From Shewanella amazonensis SB2B (GTDB lineage: Bacteria > Pseudomonadota > Gammaproteobacteria > Enterobacterales > Shewanellaceae), in assembly GCF_000015245.1 (NCBI RefSeq), contig NC_008700.1:936001-1000000 (forward strand): a stretch of 64,000 nt of DNA, written 5' to 3'. Below are positions 46,397 through 55,770 of the stretch, one piece after another. Numbering within the stretch: position 1 is the first letter of the stretch; the number at the start of each line of letters is the position of its first letter. The position numbers and the translations under genes were made by a program. The notes below the pieces were generated by a model that was not told the origin of the DNA, made no database searches, and saw nothing but the letters and a program-made list of their open reading frames with translations.

Positions 46397-47451
46397 GTAT
46401 CCTGGACTGGTATATTGCCCGGGTGCTTATCAGTACCTCGTCCCTGTGTTTGCTGGTGCTGACCGGTTTGTCCGGCATTATCAAATGGGTGGATCAGCTG
46501 CGTCTGGTGGGCCGTGGCAGCTACACCATGATGGATGCCGGTGTATATGTGCTGTTTCTTATCCCCCGCGATATCGAGATGTTTTTCCCCATGGCGGTGC
46601 TCTTGGGTGCCCTGATTGGCCTTGGCATGATGGCCGCCAATTCCGAGTTGGTGGTGATGCAGGCCTCGGGTCAGTCGCGGCTGCAAATTACCGTATCGGC
46701 CATGAAAACTGCGGTACCTTTGATGCTGCTGGTGATGGCCCTTGGTGAATGGGTAGCGCCTGCCGCAGAACAGCGCGCCAACGAGCTCAAGGCCACCATG
46801 ATTTCCGGTGGCAGCCTGATCAAATCCCATCGGGGTATCTGGGCCAAAGATGGCGACCTCTTTGTGAACATAGGTGAAGTCTCAGATATCAATACTCTTG
46901 GCAATATCACCCTGTATGAGTTCGACCAGCAAGAGCGCCTCAATCATGTGGTCAATGCGCGCCGGGCCACCTTCGATGGCAAGGCATGGCAAATGCAGGG
47001 TGTGAGTAAAACCCATATCACCGAAGAAGCCATCGTCAGGGAAGATATCGACAGCGAGCTGTGGCAGTCGAGCCTGACACCGGACAAACTCAGTGTGGTG
47101 TCGGTGAAACCCGAATCTCTGTCTATCCAGGGGTTGATGGGCTATTTGGATTATTTGCGTATCAACAGCCAGGACCCAAGTCGTTACGAGTTGGCGCTTT
47201 GGCGGAAGTTGATGCAGCCGGTGACGGTGGCCGTCATGATGTTGGTTGCTCTGTCTTTTGTGTTCGGCCCGCTTCGTAGCGTGACCATGGGCGCCAGAGT
47301 ATTGCTGGGTGTTGTGGCTGGTTTCAGCTTTTATATTTGCAACGAAATCTTTGGCCCCATGACCATGGTCTATCAACTGCCGGCCTTTATTGGTGCGGGA
47401 GCGCCAGCGCTCTTATTTGCCGGCGCGGCTGTGTTTTATATCCGCCGCTGA
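46393..47451 (+). CDS. lptG: LPS export ABC transporter permease LptG
   Basis: LptG is the partner of LptF in the LptB2FG extractor. The 352-residue protein has the same topology: YIARVLISTSSLCLLVLTGL as the first membrane segment, FFPMAVLLGALIGLGMMAANSELVVMQASG as the coupling-helix region, a periplasmic domain with LIKSHRGIWAKDGDLFVNIG, and C-terminal membrane helices. The overlap with lptF means coupled translation. A strong terminator follows. Confidence 0.95.
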   Translation: MSILDWYIARVLISTSSLCLLVLTGLSGIIKWVDQLRLVGRGSYTMMDAGVYVLFLIPRDIEMFFPMAVLLGALIGLGMMAANSELVVMQASGQSRLQITVSAMKTAVPLMLLVMALGEWVAPAAEQRANELKATMISGGSLIKSHRGIWAKDGDLFVNIGEVSDINTLGNITLYEFDQQERLNHVVNARRATFDGKAWQMQGVSKTHITEEAIVREDIDSELWQSSLTPDKLSVVSVKPESLSIQGLMGYLDYLRINSQDPSRYELALWRKLMQPVTVAVMMLVALSFVFGPLRSVTMGARVLLGVVAGFSFYICNEIFGPMTMVYQLPAFIGAGAPALLFAGAAVFYIRR

Positions 47452-47480
47452 TAAGTGGCAACGACGCACACACCAATCAG

Positions 47481-47520
47481 CTAAACAAAAAGGGCACCCC
47501 GTGGTGCCCTTTTTGTTTAG
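47481..47520. terminator. Bidirectional terminator after lptG with perfect 18-bp arms
   Basis: An exact inverted repeat of CTAAACAAAAAGGGCACC lies around a CCGT loop. The inner GC part flanked by A- and T-runs works in both directions, for lptG and for the converging RDD gene. Confidence 0.93.
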
Positions 47521-47560
47521 CTGCTGTTTTACGCCTTCATGAGGCCTGTGGATGCAGCAC

Positions 47561-47596
47561 ATAACACCTGCAATCCATAACACCTGCAATCCATAA
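47561..47596. repeat. 16-base tandem duplication downstream of lptG
   Basis: ATAACACCTGCAATCC occurs twice in a row (47561-47576 and 47577-47592), followed by the start of a third copy (ATAA). It lies just beyond the stop of the RDD gene and has no obvious role. Confidence 0.85.
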
Positions 47597-47610
47597 TAAG
47601 CGTAAAAGGG

Positions 47611-48123
47611 TTACTGCATACCGTGCCAGTTTTTCATCTGGTTGGCTTCCACTGACAATACCACGACCTCGGAGCGGGTCATCTTATCCTGCAGCGCCAG
47701 CTTATCGGGGTTGATGAGGATAAACAGATTACCCAGTCCGAACAGCGACCATACCAGACGGGCGGCTGCGGCGATAAAGCTGAGGTTTTGGCCGTTGGGG
47801 TGCTGCACCTTCAAACGCCAGGCACGCATGCCGAGGGTTTGGCCGCCGCGGCTCCAAAACACCACATAAAACATCGCCACACACAGCAGTATCCAGGCAA
47901 AATTTAAATTGCGATACAGGGGATTGGCATTCATCACATCGATGACATGCTCATGGCCACCGCGGTCAATAAGGCCTGAATTCACCAGCACGGCAAACAG
48001 GGCAAAGCTTACCACGCCCGCGAGGATCCACACCGCAGCTGCCAACATAAGGTCGTACACCATGGCCCCGAGACGGCGGAAAAAGCCGGCGCGGGGAAAA
48101 TTGGCATGTTCTTGATTTATCAT
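47611..48123 (-). CDS. RDD family membrane protein
   Basis: The 170-residue protein has the N-terminal Arg-Asp-containing pattern AGFFRRLGAMVYDLMLAAAVW, three to four membrane segments, and the conserved LGMRAWRLKVQHPNGQNLS segment that defines RDD proteins. Some members act in ion or proton exchange; most are uncharacterised. Its ATG lies three bases after the stop of the small DUF2960-like gene, so the two are probably co-transcribed. Confidence 0.85.
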   Translation of the reverse strand: MINQEHANFPRAGFFRRLGAMVYDLMLAAAVWILAGVVSFALFAVLVNSGLIDRGGHEHVIDVMNANPLYRNLNFAWILLCVAMFYVVFWSRGGQTLGMRAWRLKVQHPNGQNLSFIAAAARLVWSLFGLGNLFILINPDKLALQDKMTRSEVVVLSVEANQMKNWHGMQ

Positions 48124-48126
48124 AAT

Positions 48127-48378
48127 TCAGACCTGTTCATCGTCCCGCAACATGCGAATGTCTTTAAAACCCATGCGGGCAAACTCGTTCAAACGGTAGC
48201 TTTTGAGGGCGCCCTTGCCTTTGGCAGTCATGGCAACCTGTTGTTCCATGGCCAGAAAACGGGTGAGATCCACCCCTTCGGCGGCGGCTGCGGCCTCGTA
48301 CATATCGTGGTACTTGTCGTAGGCAAAGTTAATCACTTTTGCCTGGCCTTTATAGGTGTATGCAACCTGACGTGCCAT
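48127..48378 (-). CDS. Small conserved hypothetical protein, DUF2960-like
   Basis: This 83-residue soluble protein starts MARQVAYTYKGQ and ends in a charged segment FARMGFKDIRMLRDDEQ. From memory it resembles DUF2960, a family limited mainly to Vibrio, Shewanella and relatives; the assignment is moderate. No catalytic motif is visible. It sits between the DMT-like and RDD genes. Confidence 0.7.
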   Translation of the reverse strand: MARQVAYTYKGQAKVINFAYDKYHDMYEAAAAAEGVDLTRFLAMEQQVAMTAKGKGALKSYRLNEFARMGFKDIRMLRDDEQV

Positions 48379-48399
48379 GGTAAAACCCTTTCGTTGTTT

Positions 48400-48750
48400 T
48401 TAGCTGAATTCGCTGCGGAAAATAAAGTACACCGCCCCAAGAATACACAGGCCAGCCCAGAGATAGTCGAGTTTCAATGGCTCTTTGAGATAGAAATAGG
48501 CAAAGGGCACAAACAGACTCAGAGTGATCACTTCCTGCAAAATTTTAAGCTGGCCCACATTCATTACCGTGTAGCCAATGCGATTGGCAGGTACCTGCAA
48601 CAGGTACTCGAACAGGGCTATGCCCCAGCTGACCAGCGCCGCAATTATCCATGGTTTATGGTTGAGCGACTTGAGATGTCCATACCAGGCGAATGTCATA
48701 AAGATATTCGACAGACAGAGCAGGGCAACAGTGGTCAATGCCGGGTGCAT
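48400..48750 (-). CDS. DMT-superfamily small membrane protein (DUF486-like)
   Basis: The 116-residue protein has four membrane helices and the DUF486 segments TVALLCLSNIFMTFAWYGHL, SWGIALFEYLLQVPANRIG and VITLSLFVPFAYFYLKEP. The family is distantly related to small multidrug transporters, but no substrate is known. It starts at ATG 48750, eight bases after the GNAT gene. Confidence 0.85.
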   Translation of the reverse strand: MHPALTTVALLCLSNIFMTFAWYGHLKSLNHKPWIIAALVSWGIALFEYLLQVPANRIGYTVMNVGQLKILQEVITLSLFVPFAYFYLKEPLKLDYLWAGLCILGAVYFIFRSEFS

Positions 48751-48757
48751 AATTGGC

Positions 48758-49237
48758 TCACAGGGGCAGTATCATATAGCTGGCATCGTCACTGTAGCTG
48801 CCAAGACATTTGAGGCTTTGGCTGTCGGCAAAGCCCTGACGGCGCCAGTAGCTGTCGGCGCCCTGAACTGCCACCAGAGACAGGGAGTTCAGTGACCAGC
48901 GTTCGGCCAATTGCTTAAGCTTGGACAGGGCCTTGCCGCCGGCACCCAGGCCCTGCGCACGGGCGGAAATGGCCATGTCATGCAGATAAAGGGTATTGGG
49001 TGCGGGCAGTTCAGTCAGGGCGTGATACAGAGGTGGCGGAGTGGTTTCCACCCAGGGATGCGCCAAGCAGTAGCCCAGCACCTGACCATCTTTTTCCATT
49101 ACAAAACAAGAGTCTGGTGAGACTTCCCACTTGCTTTTAAGCACGTGTAGCGGCTCTGGATCCACTGCGTTGTAGCATTCGTCCTGAATATTGAGAATTG
49201 CTTGCCAATCGTTGGCCTGAATCGCCCTGAGTTGCAT
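48758..49237 (-). CDS. GNAT-family acetyltransferase
   Basis: The 159-residue protein has a GNAT core with LGYCLAHPW, the acetyl-CoA loop ARAQGLGAGGKALSKL (A-motif Gln/Arg-x-x-Gly-x-Gly/Ala), and a later VQGADSYWRRQGF. It is an N-acetyltransferase of unknown substrate. It is upstream of and close to the DMT-like gene in the same direction. A pyrimidine-rich gap of 62 bases separates it from the carboxypeptidase gene. Confidence 0.85.
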   Translation of the reverse strand: MQLRAIQANDWQAILNIQDECYNAVDPEPLHVLKSKWEVSPDSCFVMEKDGQVLGYCLAHPWVETTPPPLYHALTELPAPNTLYLHDMAISARAQGLGAGGKALSKLKQLAERWSLNSLSLVAVQGADSYWRRQGFADSQSLKCLGSYSDDASYMILPL

Positions 49238-49299
49238 GGTACGCCCTTTGCTTACTGCCTGTTCAAATCACAAAGGGCGCAATTATACCCGAGACTGGG

Positions 49300-50781
49300 T
49301 TATTCGCCCAGATAGCGTTGACGCAGGTGCTGCTCAAGATAGTGGAAGTTGAGTGATTCACCGGTGGCAGCCTTAATCAGGCTGTCGGTATCCATGAGTG
49401 AACCCAGTGACCAGATATGTTGCTCAAGCCAGGCAAAAACCTCGGCGAGGCGCCCCTGGCCAATGGTTTGCTCCAGTGGCCCCAGAGTTTTTTCCATGGC
49501 AAAGCGCAGCTGTGCGGCATACATGGCCCCCAGGGTGTAGCTCGGGAAATACCCGAGTTCACCCAGAGTCCAGTGTATGTCCTGCATGCAGCCATTTCGG
49601 TAGTCGCCATCGGTATTAATCCCCAGCAGTTCCTGCATGCCCGCTGACCAGAAGTCGGGCAAGTCGGCCACCGTAAGTGAGCCGTCCATCAATGCCTTTT
49701 CGGCGTCGAATCGAAGCAGGATATGGCAAGGGTAGGTGACTTCGTCGGCATCAACCCGGATGAGACCCGGCTTAACCCGGGTATAGAGGTTAACCAGAGC
49801 ATCGGCGCTGAAATCCCGCCCAAGATTACGGTTTATGATGGGGGTGATGAGCTCGATAAAAGGTTTGCTGGCAGCCAGCTGCATTTCAAAAAACAGACTC
49901 TGGCTCTCATGGATACCCATGGAGCGAGCAAGCCCGGCCGGTTGGCCCCGAAGCGCCAATGGCAGGCCCTGTTCATAGCGGGCATGGCCGGTTTCGTGGA
50001 TGATGCCAAGCAGGGCGCCGGTAAAGTCATCTTCCCTGTAGCGGGTGGTGAGTCGCACGTCGCCCGGCACTCCACCGCAGAAGGGGTGGCTGGACACATC
50101 CAGACGCCCCTGATTGAAGTCAAACCCCAGCAGTGTCATGAGTTCACGGCCAATCTTCTCCTGGGCGCCTATGTCGAAAGTCCCGTCGAGTTGGATAACC
50201 GGTTCGCTGGCCTGTTTGTTGAGGATCTGCTGGATAAGACTGGGAAGCGTGCTGCGAAGACCGGCGAAGGTGGTTTCAAGTGTGGCGGCTCTCATGCCGG
50301 GTTCAAATTTATCCAGCAAGGTATCGTAGGGTGAGAGCCCAGTGAGCGCTGCGCGGTGACCGGCTTCTTCCCGTACCAGCGCCATCACGTTTTCGAGATT
50401 GGGTTTAAAGCCTGACCAGTCATTGTTTTTACGCTGCTCGCGCCAGGCATTTTCGCACTGATAGGCGGCCTTGGTCTTGGCTTCGACCAACGCCTGGGGT
50501 ACGGCGATTGACTGCTGGCACTGGTATTTCATCTCCCGCAGGTTGGCGCGCTCCCGAGCTGTGAGGGGCTCAGACTCGGCATTATTGATTTCGTCCAGCA
50601 ACCAGGGGGCAGTGCGAAGCCCATGGATATGACCTGCCAGTGTTGCCATGGCATCGCTGCGGCCTTCGCTGCCGCCCATGGGCATCATGGTGGCCTGATC
50701 CCAGTCGCCCAGAGCGCTGAAATGTTCAAAGTGGGAAATCTGGGCAAAATGGCCCTTGAGCTTTAGGTAACTTGTGGTCAT
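49300..50781 (-). CDS. Carboxypeptidase Taq, M32 family
   Basis: This 493-residue zinc carboxypeptidase is nearly all helical. Its HETGH motif (His262, Glu263, His266) with downstream MGIHESQS supplies the zinc ligands and general base. The N-terminus has the M32 pattern LGDWDQATMMPMGG, and DVRLTTRYREDDF is also typical. It removes C-terminal residues from peptides in the cytoplasm. It is divergent from yqiJ. Confidence 0.94.
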   Translation of the reverse strand: MTTSYLKLKGHFAQISHFEHFSALGDWDQATMMPMGGSEGRSDAMATLAGHIHGLRTAPWLLDEINNAESEPLTARERANLREMKYQCQQSIAVPQALVEAKTKAAYQCENAWREQRKNNDWSGFKPNLENVMALVREEAGHRAALTGLSPYDTLLDKFEPGMRAATLETTFAGLRSTLPSLIQQILNKQASEPVIQLDGTFDIGAQEKIGRELMTLLGFDFNQGRLDVSSHPFCGGVPGDVRLTTRYREDDFTGALLGIIHETGHARYEQGLPLALRGQPAGLARSMGIHESQSLFFEMQLAASKPFIELITPIINRNLGRDFSADALVNLYTRVKPGLIRVDADEVTYPCHILLRFDAEKALMDGSLTVADLPDFWSAGMQELLGINTDGDYRNGCMQDIHWTLGELGYFPSYTLGAMYAAQLRFAMEKTLGPLEQTIGQGRLAEVFAWLEQHIWSLGSLMDTDSLIKAATGESLNFHYLEQHLRQRYLGE

Positions 50782-50934
50782 GGGATGGGGAGCTTAGTGG
50801 GTTTGCGCCTATCTTAGCGGATAAGCCCCGAAAGCGGGTAAAAATGCTTGGCAAAGACTCACGCTTTGATATGCTCGGATTTCTTGCACCAAAAGTCGCA
50901 GCCACGGAATAGCATTCTGTACAAGGAGTTGATA

Positions 50935-51570
50935 ATGCTTGGCTTTTTATTTGCTGATGCAAACTTTCCATTCAGTATCGTATTAACTGTCATTCTGCTG
51001 CTGGGGATCATCGAAGCCCTGGCACTGGTCACAGGCTTAAGCCTGATGGGGCTGCTCAAGGACTGGGATCTGGCCGACGTCGATATGGACGCAGATATCG
51101 CCGGCGGTGGTCTAACCGGTTTAATTGGCTGGCTGTGTCTGAATCGCTTGCCCCTGCTGATTTGGCTGGTTCTGGCCATGACCTGTTTTGTGATTGCGGG
51201 CTACAGCCTCAATTTCCTTTTTATAACCTTACTCGGTCAGCCGCTGGTGCAGTGGATGTCTGTGCCTTTGGCCATTGTGGGCGCGGCGCTGGGTTGTCGT
51301 TTCCTCGGCACGCCGCTGGCCGACATGCTGCCCAAAAATGAAAGCAGCGCCCTGTCCATAGATGAACTCAGCGGCTGCGTGGCAACCATTACCCTTGGCC
51401 GGGCGGTAAAAGGCAACCCGTCAGAGGCGCTGGTAAAAGACCAGTTTCAACAAAAACACTATGTACTGGTGGAACCCGAAACGGCCGGGGATGAATTCAT
51501 TCAGGGCACTCAGGTAGTGCTTATTCGCAGGGTGGGCCGGGTATGGTCCGCCAGTCAATTTACTCAATAA
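50935..51570 (+). CDS. yqiJ: OB-fold membrane protein YqiJ
   Basis: The 211-residue protein has three membrane segments in its N-terminal half and a C-terminal OB-like domain with ELSGCVATITLG and VLVEPETAGDEF, as in NfeD/YqiJ proteins that partner flotillins. I start at ATG 50935, after CAAGGAG. An upstream in-frame start would add 29 atypical residues. It precedes the flotillin gene yqiK by 26 bases. Confidence 0.88.
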   Translation: MLGFLFADANFPFSIVLTVILLLGIIEALALVTGLSLMGLLKDWDLADVDMDADIAGGGLTGLIGWLCLNRLPLLIWLVLAMTCFVIAGYSLNFLFITLLGQPLVQWMSVPLAIVGAALGCRFLGTPLADMLPKNESSALSIDELSGCVATITLGRAVKGNPSEALVKDQFQQKHYVLVEPETAGDEFIQGTQVVLIRRVGRVWSASQFTQ

Positions 51571-51596
51571 ACTGTTGTAGATAACAAGGAAGCTAG

Positions 51597-53354
51597 ATGG
51601 ACAACTCACAGATTTTTACCGACAGCGGCACCTTTATGCTGATGATAGCCGGCGTGGCGGTATTGGGACTTTTGGTAATTGGGCTTATCTTCGCCAAGCT
51701 CTATCGCCGTGCCACCAAAGAAACCGCTTTCGTGCGGACCGGTTTTGGCGGTGAAAAGGTGGTAAAGGATGGCGGCGCCATTGTGCTGCCGGTACTGCAT
51801 GAAACCATTCATGTGAATATGAATACCCTGCGTATTGAGGTGGAAAAGACTCAGAAAGATGCGCTTATCACCAAAGACCGCATGCGGGTGGATGTGAAAG
51901 CCGACTTCTACCTGCGGGTTGCGCCCCACGCCGAGGGTATCTCCATGGCGGCGCAGACGTTGGGTACCCGTACCACCCGGGTGGAAGAGCTGAAAAAGCT
52001 GATGGAATCCAAGTTTGTTGACGTGCTGCGTGCCGTGGCCGCCGAAATGACCATGACCGAAATGCACGAGCAGCGCGCCGATTTTGTGCAGCGTGTGCAA
52101 AACAATGTGGCCAACGACCTTGAGAAAAACGGTTTGGAGCTGGAGTCTGTGTCTCTGACCGGCTTTGACCAGACTGAGCTTGATTTTTTCAATGAAAATA
52201 ACGCGTTCGATGCTGAAGGTCGTGCTCGTCTCGCCAAAATCATTGAAGAAAAGCGCAAGGAAACCAACGATATTCAGCAGGAAAACCGTATCAAGATCGA
52301 GATGCGTAACCTCGAGGCGGAAAAAGAGTCGCTGGAAATCAAGAAGTCGGAAGAAGAAGCCAAGCTGGTGCAGCAGCAGGCGCTGGAATTTAAGCGCGCC
52401 GAGCAGAAGGCGGAAATCATCAAACAGCGGGAGCAAAAGGCCCGAGAAGAACGTGAAGCGGAAATCGCCAAAGAGCGTGCGGTAGAAGCGGCCGAGATTG
52501 AAAAGACCCGGGAAATCGAAACCCGCGAAATTGAAAAGCGCAAAACCATTGAGCAGGCCCGTATTCAACAGCAGCGCGACATTGAAGTTTCCGAGCAGGA
52601 AAAACAAATCGCAGTAGCCGCCAAATCGGAAGAAGAGTCCGCCGCCCGTGCCCGCGCCGCCGAAGCTGAAAAGCTGAAAGTGGAAAAAGAAGAAGCGGTT
52701 ATCACAGTGCGTCAGGTGGCCGAAGCCAATCGTCGTAAAGAGATTGAAGTGATTGACGCCCGCAAAGAAGCTGAGCGTGAGGCCGTGGGCGTGACAGTGC
52801 AGGCCGAAGCAGAAAAGCGTGCAGCAGAAGACCGGTCGTCAGCCATTCTCACTGAAGCCCGCGCTGCCGCCGATGCCAAGAAGCTTAAGGCCGAGGCCGA
52901 TGAGAAGGTGTACGCGGTGGAAGCGGCCGGTAAGCAGGCGCTGTACGAGGCCGAAAACGTGCTCCGTGACGAACAGATCGAGCTGCAAAAATCCCTCGCC
53001 ATCCTGCGTGCCCTGCCGGAAATTGTGGCCAATGCGGTTAAACCTCTGGAAAACATTGAAGGCATCAAGATTTTGCAGGGCTATGGTGCAAATGGTGCCA
53101 CACTGGCGACCGGCGAAGGCGCCGCCAATGGCGGCATTGCCGAGCAAGTGACTCAGGCAGCACTCAACTACCGCGCCAACGCGCCGGTGGTGGATGCCAT
53201 GCTCCGTGAACTCGGGCTGGTGGACAAAGATAAAGGCGGCCTGAATGATTTGCTCACTGGCAACAATGCCCTTACTACCCAGGCTATGCAGGTGGTGGAG
53301 CAGGCGAATGTGAAACTGAATGGTTATAGCCTTGGGGAGCAGAAGGCCGACTGA
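51597..53354 (+). CDS. yqiK: Flotillin family protein YqiK
   Basis: This 585-residue SPFH-domain protein has an N-terminal membrane anchor (about 12-35), the SPFH domain (about 45-215, with AFVRTGFGGEKVVKDGGAI), and a long Glu/Lys/Arg-rich coiled coil (about 220-470). Its C-terminal region includes LRALPEIVANAVKPLENIEG. Flotillins scaffold membrane microdomains. YqiJ is its usual partner, and the two genes form an operon closed by a terminator. Confidence 0.93.
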   Translation: MDNSQIFTDSGTFMLMIAGVAVLGLLVIGLIFAKLYRRATKETAFVRTGFGGEKVVKDGGAIVLPVLHETIHVNMNTLRIEVEKTQKDALITKDRMRVDVKADFYLRVAPHAEGISMAAQTLGTRTTRVEELKKLMESKFVDVLRAVAAEMTMTEMHEQRADFVQRVQNNVANDLEKNGLELESVSLTGFDQTELDFFNENNAFDAEGRARLAKIIEEKRKETNDIQQENRIKIEMRNLEAEKESLEIKKSEEEAKLVQQQALEFKRAEQKAEIIKQREQKAREEREAEIAKERAVEAAEIEKTREIETREIEKRKTIEQARIQQQRDIEVSEQEKQIAVAAKSEEESAARARAAEAEKLKVEKEEAVITVRQVAEANRRKEIEVIDARKEAEREAVGVTVQAEAEKRAAEDRSSAILTEARAAADAKKLKAEADEKVYAVEAAGKQALYEAENVLRDEQIELQKSLAILRALPEIVANAVKPLENIEGIKILQGYGANGATLATGEGAANGGIAEQVTQAALNYRANAPVVDAMLRELGLVDKDKGGLNDLLTGNNALTTQAMQVVEQANVKLNGYSLGEQKAD

Positions 53355-53370
53355 CAGGCTTGCTGAACTC

Positions 53371-53404
53371 CTGATAAAAAAGCGCCTGCGGGCGCTTTTT
53401 TATT
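53371..53404. terminator. Bidirectional terminator after yqiK
   Basis: ATAAAAAAGCGCC-TGCG-GGCGCTTTTTTAT is symmetrical with A- and T-runs and serves yqiK and the converging binding-protein gene. Confidence 0.9.
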
Positions 53405-53463
53405 AGAGACGTTTTCAGAAAACCCGGAAGCGATGCTGGGCATGCACTTACCGGCACTCACCT

Positions 53464-54213
53464 TCACGGGGTGGCTTCAAGGGCGTGGGTATATTTGTTT
53501 ATCAGGGCATCTATGGTGCCGTCGGCTTTTAAGGTGGCAATGGCGCTATTGATAGCTGGCAACAAGGCAGCGCGCTCTTTGCGTAGTCGGAATACCAAAT
53601 CGCCCGACGAGTGTTTGGCGGCGAGGGCAATGGGCAAGTCCAGCTTGGATGACCAATAAAGGGCTGTGTAATCGCCGCTGATGGCGGCACCTATCCGCTG
53701 TCGATGCAGGGCCTTAATCAGCTCCTGTTCTGACTTAAAATCGGCACGGATGAACTCATTGTCGTCATGGTACAGATACCCCATTACGGTTCCGATTTCC
53801 TTGCCTTTGATACTGCTGATGTCGGCCCATCTTTCCTGATTTTGTGGCAGGGTGATGATGTGTTCCGTGATTTGCATTATGGGGTCGGATTTCACAAACA
53901 GGGGGCCAAAATCGCCGTGCTCAAACCAGCTGGGGCTGACAATGTCAAAATCCAGGGTGCCTTTTTCCAGCGCCTGGTTGGTGCGATTGGGGGGCAAGGG
54001 CACGTTCTGCCCTTTTACACCTGCGCGATCCAGCAGCAGTGGCAGCAGCTCAGAGATAAGACCGGGCGCCTGTGGGCTGTCGGGGATGTAATAGGGGTAC
54101 CAACTGCTGGACCCCGTGATGCAATACTTGAGTGTCGGAGGATTAGGCGTGCTGTCTGCCGCGGCGACCATTGAAAACAACATCAGCGCATAGAGGGCAA
54201 CACGTAGCATCAT
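53464..54213 (-). CDS. Periplasmic solute-binding protein, family 3 type
   Basis: The 249-residue protein has a short signal peptide (cleavage after about Val-Ala-Ala). It has the pattern of amino-acid-binding proteins: TNQALEKGTLDFDIVSPSWF, EIGTVMGYLY and a C-terminal AINSAIATLKADGTIDALINKY. No transporter genes are adjacent. Such solo members often act as sensors or orphan binders; the ligand is unknown. The start may be 54213 or one codon later. Confidence 0.85.
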   Translation of the reverse strand: MMLRVALYALMLFSMVAAADSTPNPPTLKYCITGSSSWYPYYIPDSPQAPGLISELLPLLLDRAGVKGQNVPLPPNRTNQALEKGTLDFDIVSPSWFEHGDFGPLFVKSDPIMQITEHIITLPQNQERWADISSIKGKEIGTVMGYLYHDDNEFIRADFKSEQELIKALHRQRIGAAISGDYTALYWSSKLDLPIALAAKHSSGDLVFRLRKERAALLPAINSAIATLKADGTIDALINKYTHALEATP

Positions 54214-54254
54214 CGGGGCTCCATCTGTGGGTTCCCGTTCACTCTACGCTGTTG

Positions 54255-54905
54255 TTAATGAAATGTCAGCAGCGCCAATGAGGGCAGCTGGTTTTTGGGA
54301 AACAATTTATAGCTCTTGTGATGCTTGATAAGTGACGATTTTTTATCGCCTTGTGTGAGCATGAGTCCGTGGCTGAATGCCAGTTTGGCCAGGAACTTTT
54401 CGTCAGCACGAACAAACAGGCTGATGGGCTTGATGAGCTCGCCATCCCGAATGTGCTGCTGGTATTCGTCGGCGCACACAATAATGGATGACTGGCCATC
54501 GGCATCCAGCTTGAGTTTGGTTTTAACAGGGGTGTCGGTGTAGACAATGACATCCTGCTGCCGGGCGTCTTCCAGCATCTTAGCAAGGGCATTGCCCAGC
54601 CCCATAGTGTGCTCTGCAAGCGTGGAATACTGATGACGTATGGTTTGCAGCAATCGCTTGAGCTGTGCCGAGGAGCCCATACTGCGTCCCTGCCTTACCC
54701 ACAAAGTAAGCTCTCCGGCGATGGCTTTATCGAAGCTTTTGTCTTTTAACGCCTGTGCCATCCAGTTACAGAGGAAGTGGCTTTGCTGTGCTTCGGTGGC
54801 GTGGGCAGCGCCTGCATGGGATGAGTCCAGCGCGTTCAGAGCGGCGGTGGCCATGGCCAGCAAGGAAGCGTTGTAATTCGGCGTCGACATAAGCATATCC
54901 ATCAT
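54255..54905 (-). CDS. Hypothetical protein of unknown function
   Basis: The frame encodes about 216 residues without signal peptide or membrane segment. It includes a helical half (ALNALDSSHAGAAHATEAQQ, LLQTIRHQYSTLAEHTMGLG) and a C-terminal beta-rich half (VIVYTDTPVKTKLKLDADGQ). I recognise no family. The start is unsure: ATG 54905 avoids overlap with the peroxiredoxin-like gene, but has a weak ribosome site. Upstream codons to 54974 remain open. Confidence 0.65.
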   Translation of the reverse strand: MMDMLMSTPNYNASLLAMATAALNALDSSHAGAAHATEAQQSHFLCNWMAQALKDKSFDKAIAGELTLWVRQGRSMGSSAQLKRLLQTIRHQYSTLAEHTMGLGNALAKMLEDARQQDVIVYTDTPVKTKLKLDADGQSSIIVCADEYQQHIRDGELIKPISLFVRADEKFLAKLAFSHGLMLTQGDKKSSLIKHHKSYKLFPKNQLPSLALLTFH

Positions 54906-54954
54906 TGAAAGGCCGCTTATTGTAAAGACGCCGAATTGGCGCTGTAAAGCGGCT

Positions 54955-55638
54955 TTATCCCTGCTGGCGGGCAAGCTCTGCCGCTGTCAGGATAAGTTTT
55001 GGTGCCGGTCTGACCCGAAAGTTGGGGTTCACATATTGGAAGTGAATAAGGCCTTGGGTATCCGTGATGTACACAGCGGGAACCGGCAACACCAAACGCT
55101 CATCGCCTTCAGGGGTTTTGAACAATGGGTTTTCAAGCTTCATTCGGCTCAGGTAGGTTTGGGTGGTCTTCTCGCTGGTGAAAAATGCCAGGCCAAATGC
55201 CTTGGCCGCTTCCATGTTCGCATCGGACAGGAGCAAATAATCAAGCTTACGTTCACCTGCTGCGGCAGCGAGTTTTTCAGGGCTGTCTGGGCTTATTCCG
55301 ACCAGCTGATAGCCAAGTTCAATGAGCTTGGGTTCGATTTCTTTAAGTTGCCCCAACTGGTTATTGCAAAAGGGGCACCAGCCGCCACGGTAGAAAAAGA
55401 ACACTGTGGGTTTTTCAGTGCTAAGCGCCTTGAGGCTGACCGATTTGCCCTTGCTGTCGGTGAGCTGGATATCGGGAATGGTTTCGCCATTCATCAGTGG
55501 TGCCACTGATACTTCATCGGTGGCGATGGGATTTGCCATGGCGGGCTGGATAAGCACCGCAGACAGAAGACAGGTCAGCAAACTCAGTGTAAGTCGGGTA
55601 GATAACAGGTAACGAAACAATGCGGGTATGGATTTCAT
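54955..55638 (-). CDS. Exported AhpC/TSA-type peroxiredoxin-like protein
   Basis: The 227-residue protein has a signal sequence (hydrophobic region about 13-32, cleavage near Pro-Ala-Met-Ala). A thioredoxin-fold domain follows with FFYRGGWCPFC (Cys88 and Cys91), VGISPDSPEKL, and LPVPAVYITDTQGLI. The CxxC arrangement is more like redox-active AhpC/TSA proteins than classic peroxiredoxins. A role in periplasmic peroxide or disulfide chemistry is likely. ATG 55638 follows AAGGGATC. Confidence 0.85.
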   Translation of the reverse strand: MKSIPALFRYLLSTRLTLSLLTCLLSAVLIQPAMANPIATDEVSVAPLMNGETIPDIQLTDSKGKSVSLKALSTEKPTVFFFYRGGWCPFCNNQLGQLKEIEPKLIELGYQLVGISPDSPEKLAAAAGERKLDYLLLSDANMEAAKAFGLAFFTSEKTTQTYLSRMKLENPLFKTPEGDERLVLPVPAVYITDTQGLIHFQYVNPNFRVRPAPKLILTAAELARQQG

Positions 55639-55715
55639 AACGATCCCTTGGCAACTAGAGGTATGTCCAAAGACCGGTGACAGGAGCAATGTCTTTCAGG
55701 TGAATGTGCAGCAGA

Positions 55716-55747
55716 AAAAATAAAAGCGGCATAGAGGCCGCTTTTAT
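55716..55747 (-). terminator. Terminator after the RhlE-like gene
   Basis: On the minus strand AAAAGCGGC-CTCTAT-GCCGCTTTT is followed by ATTTTTTCTGC, 24 bases beyond the helicase stop. Confidence 0.88.
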
Positions 55748-55770
55748 GTTGAATCAATCGCAGTACGTGC

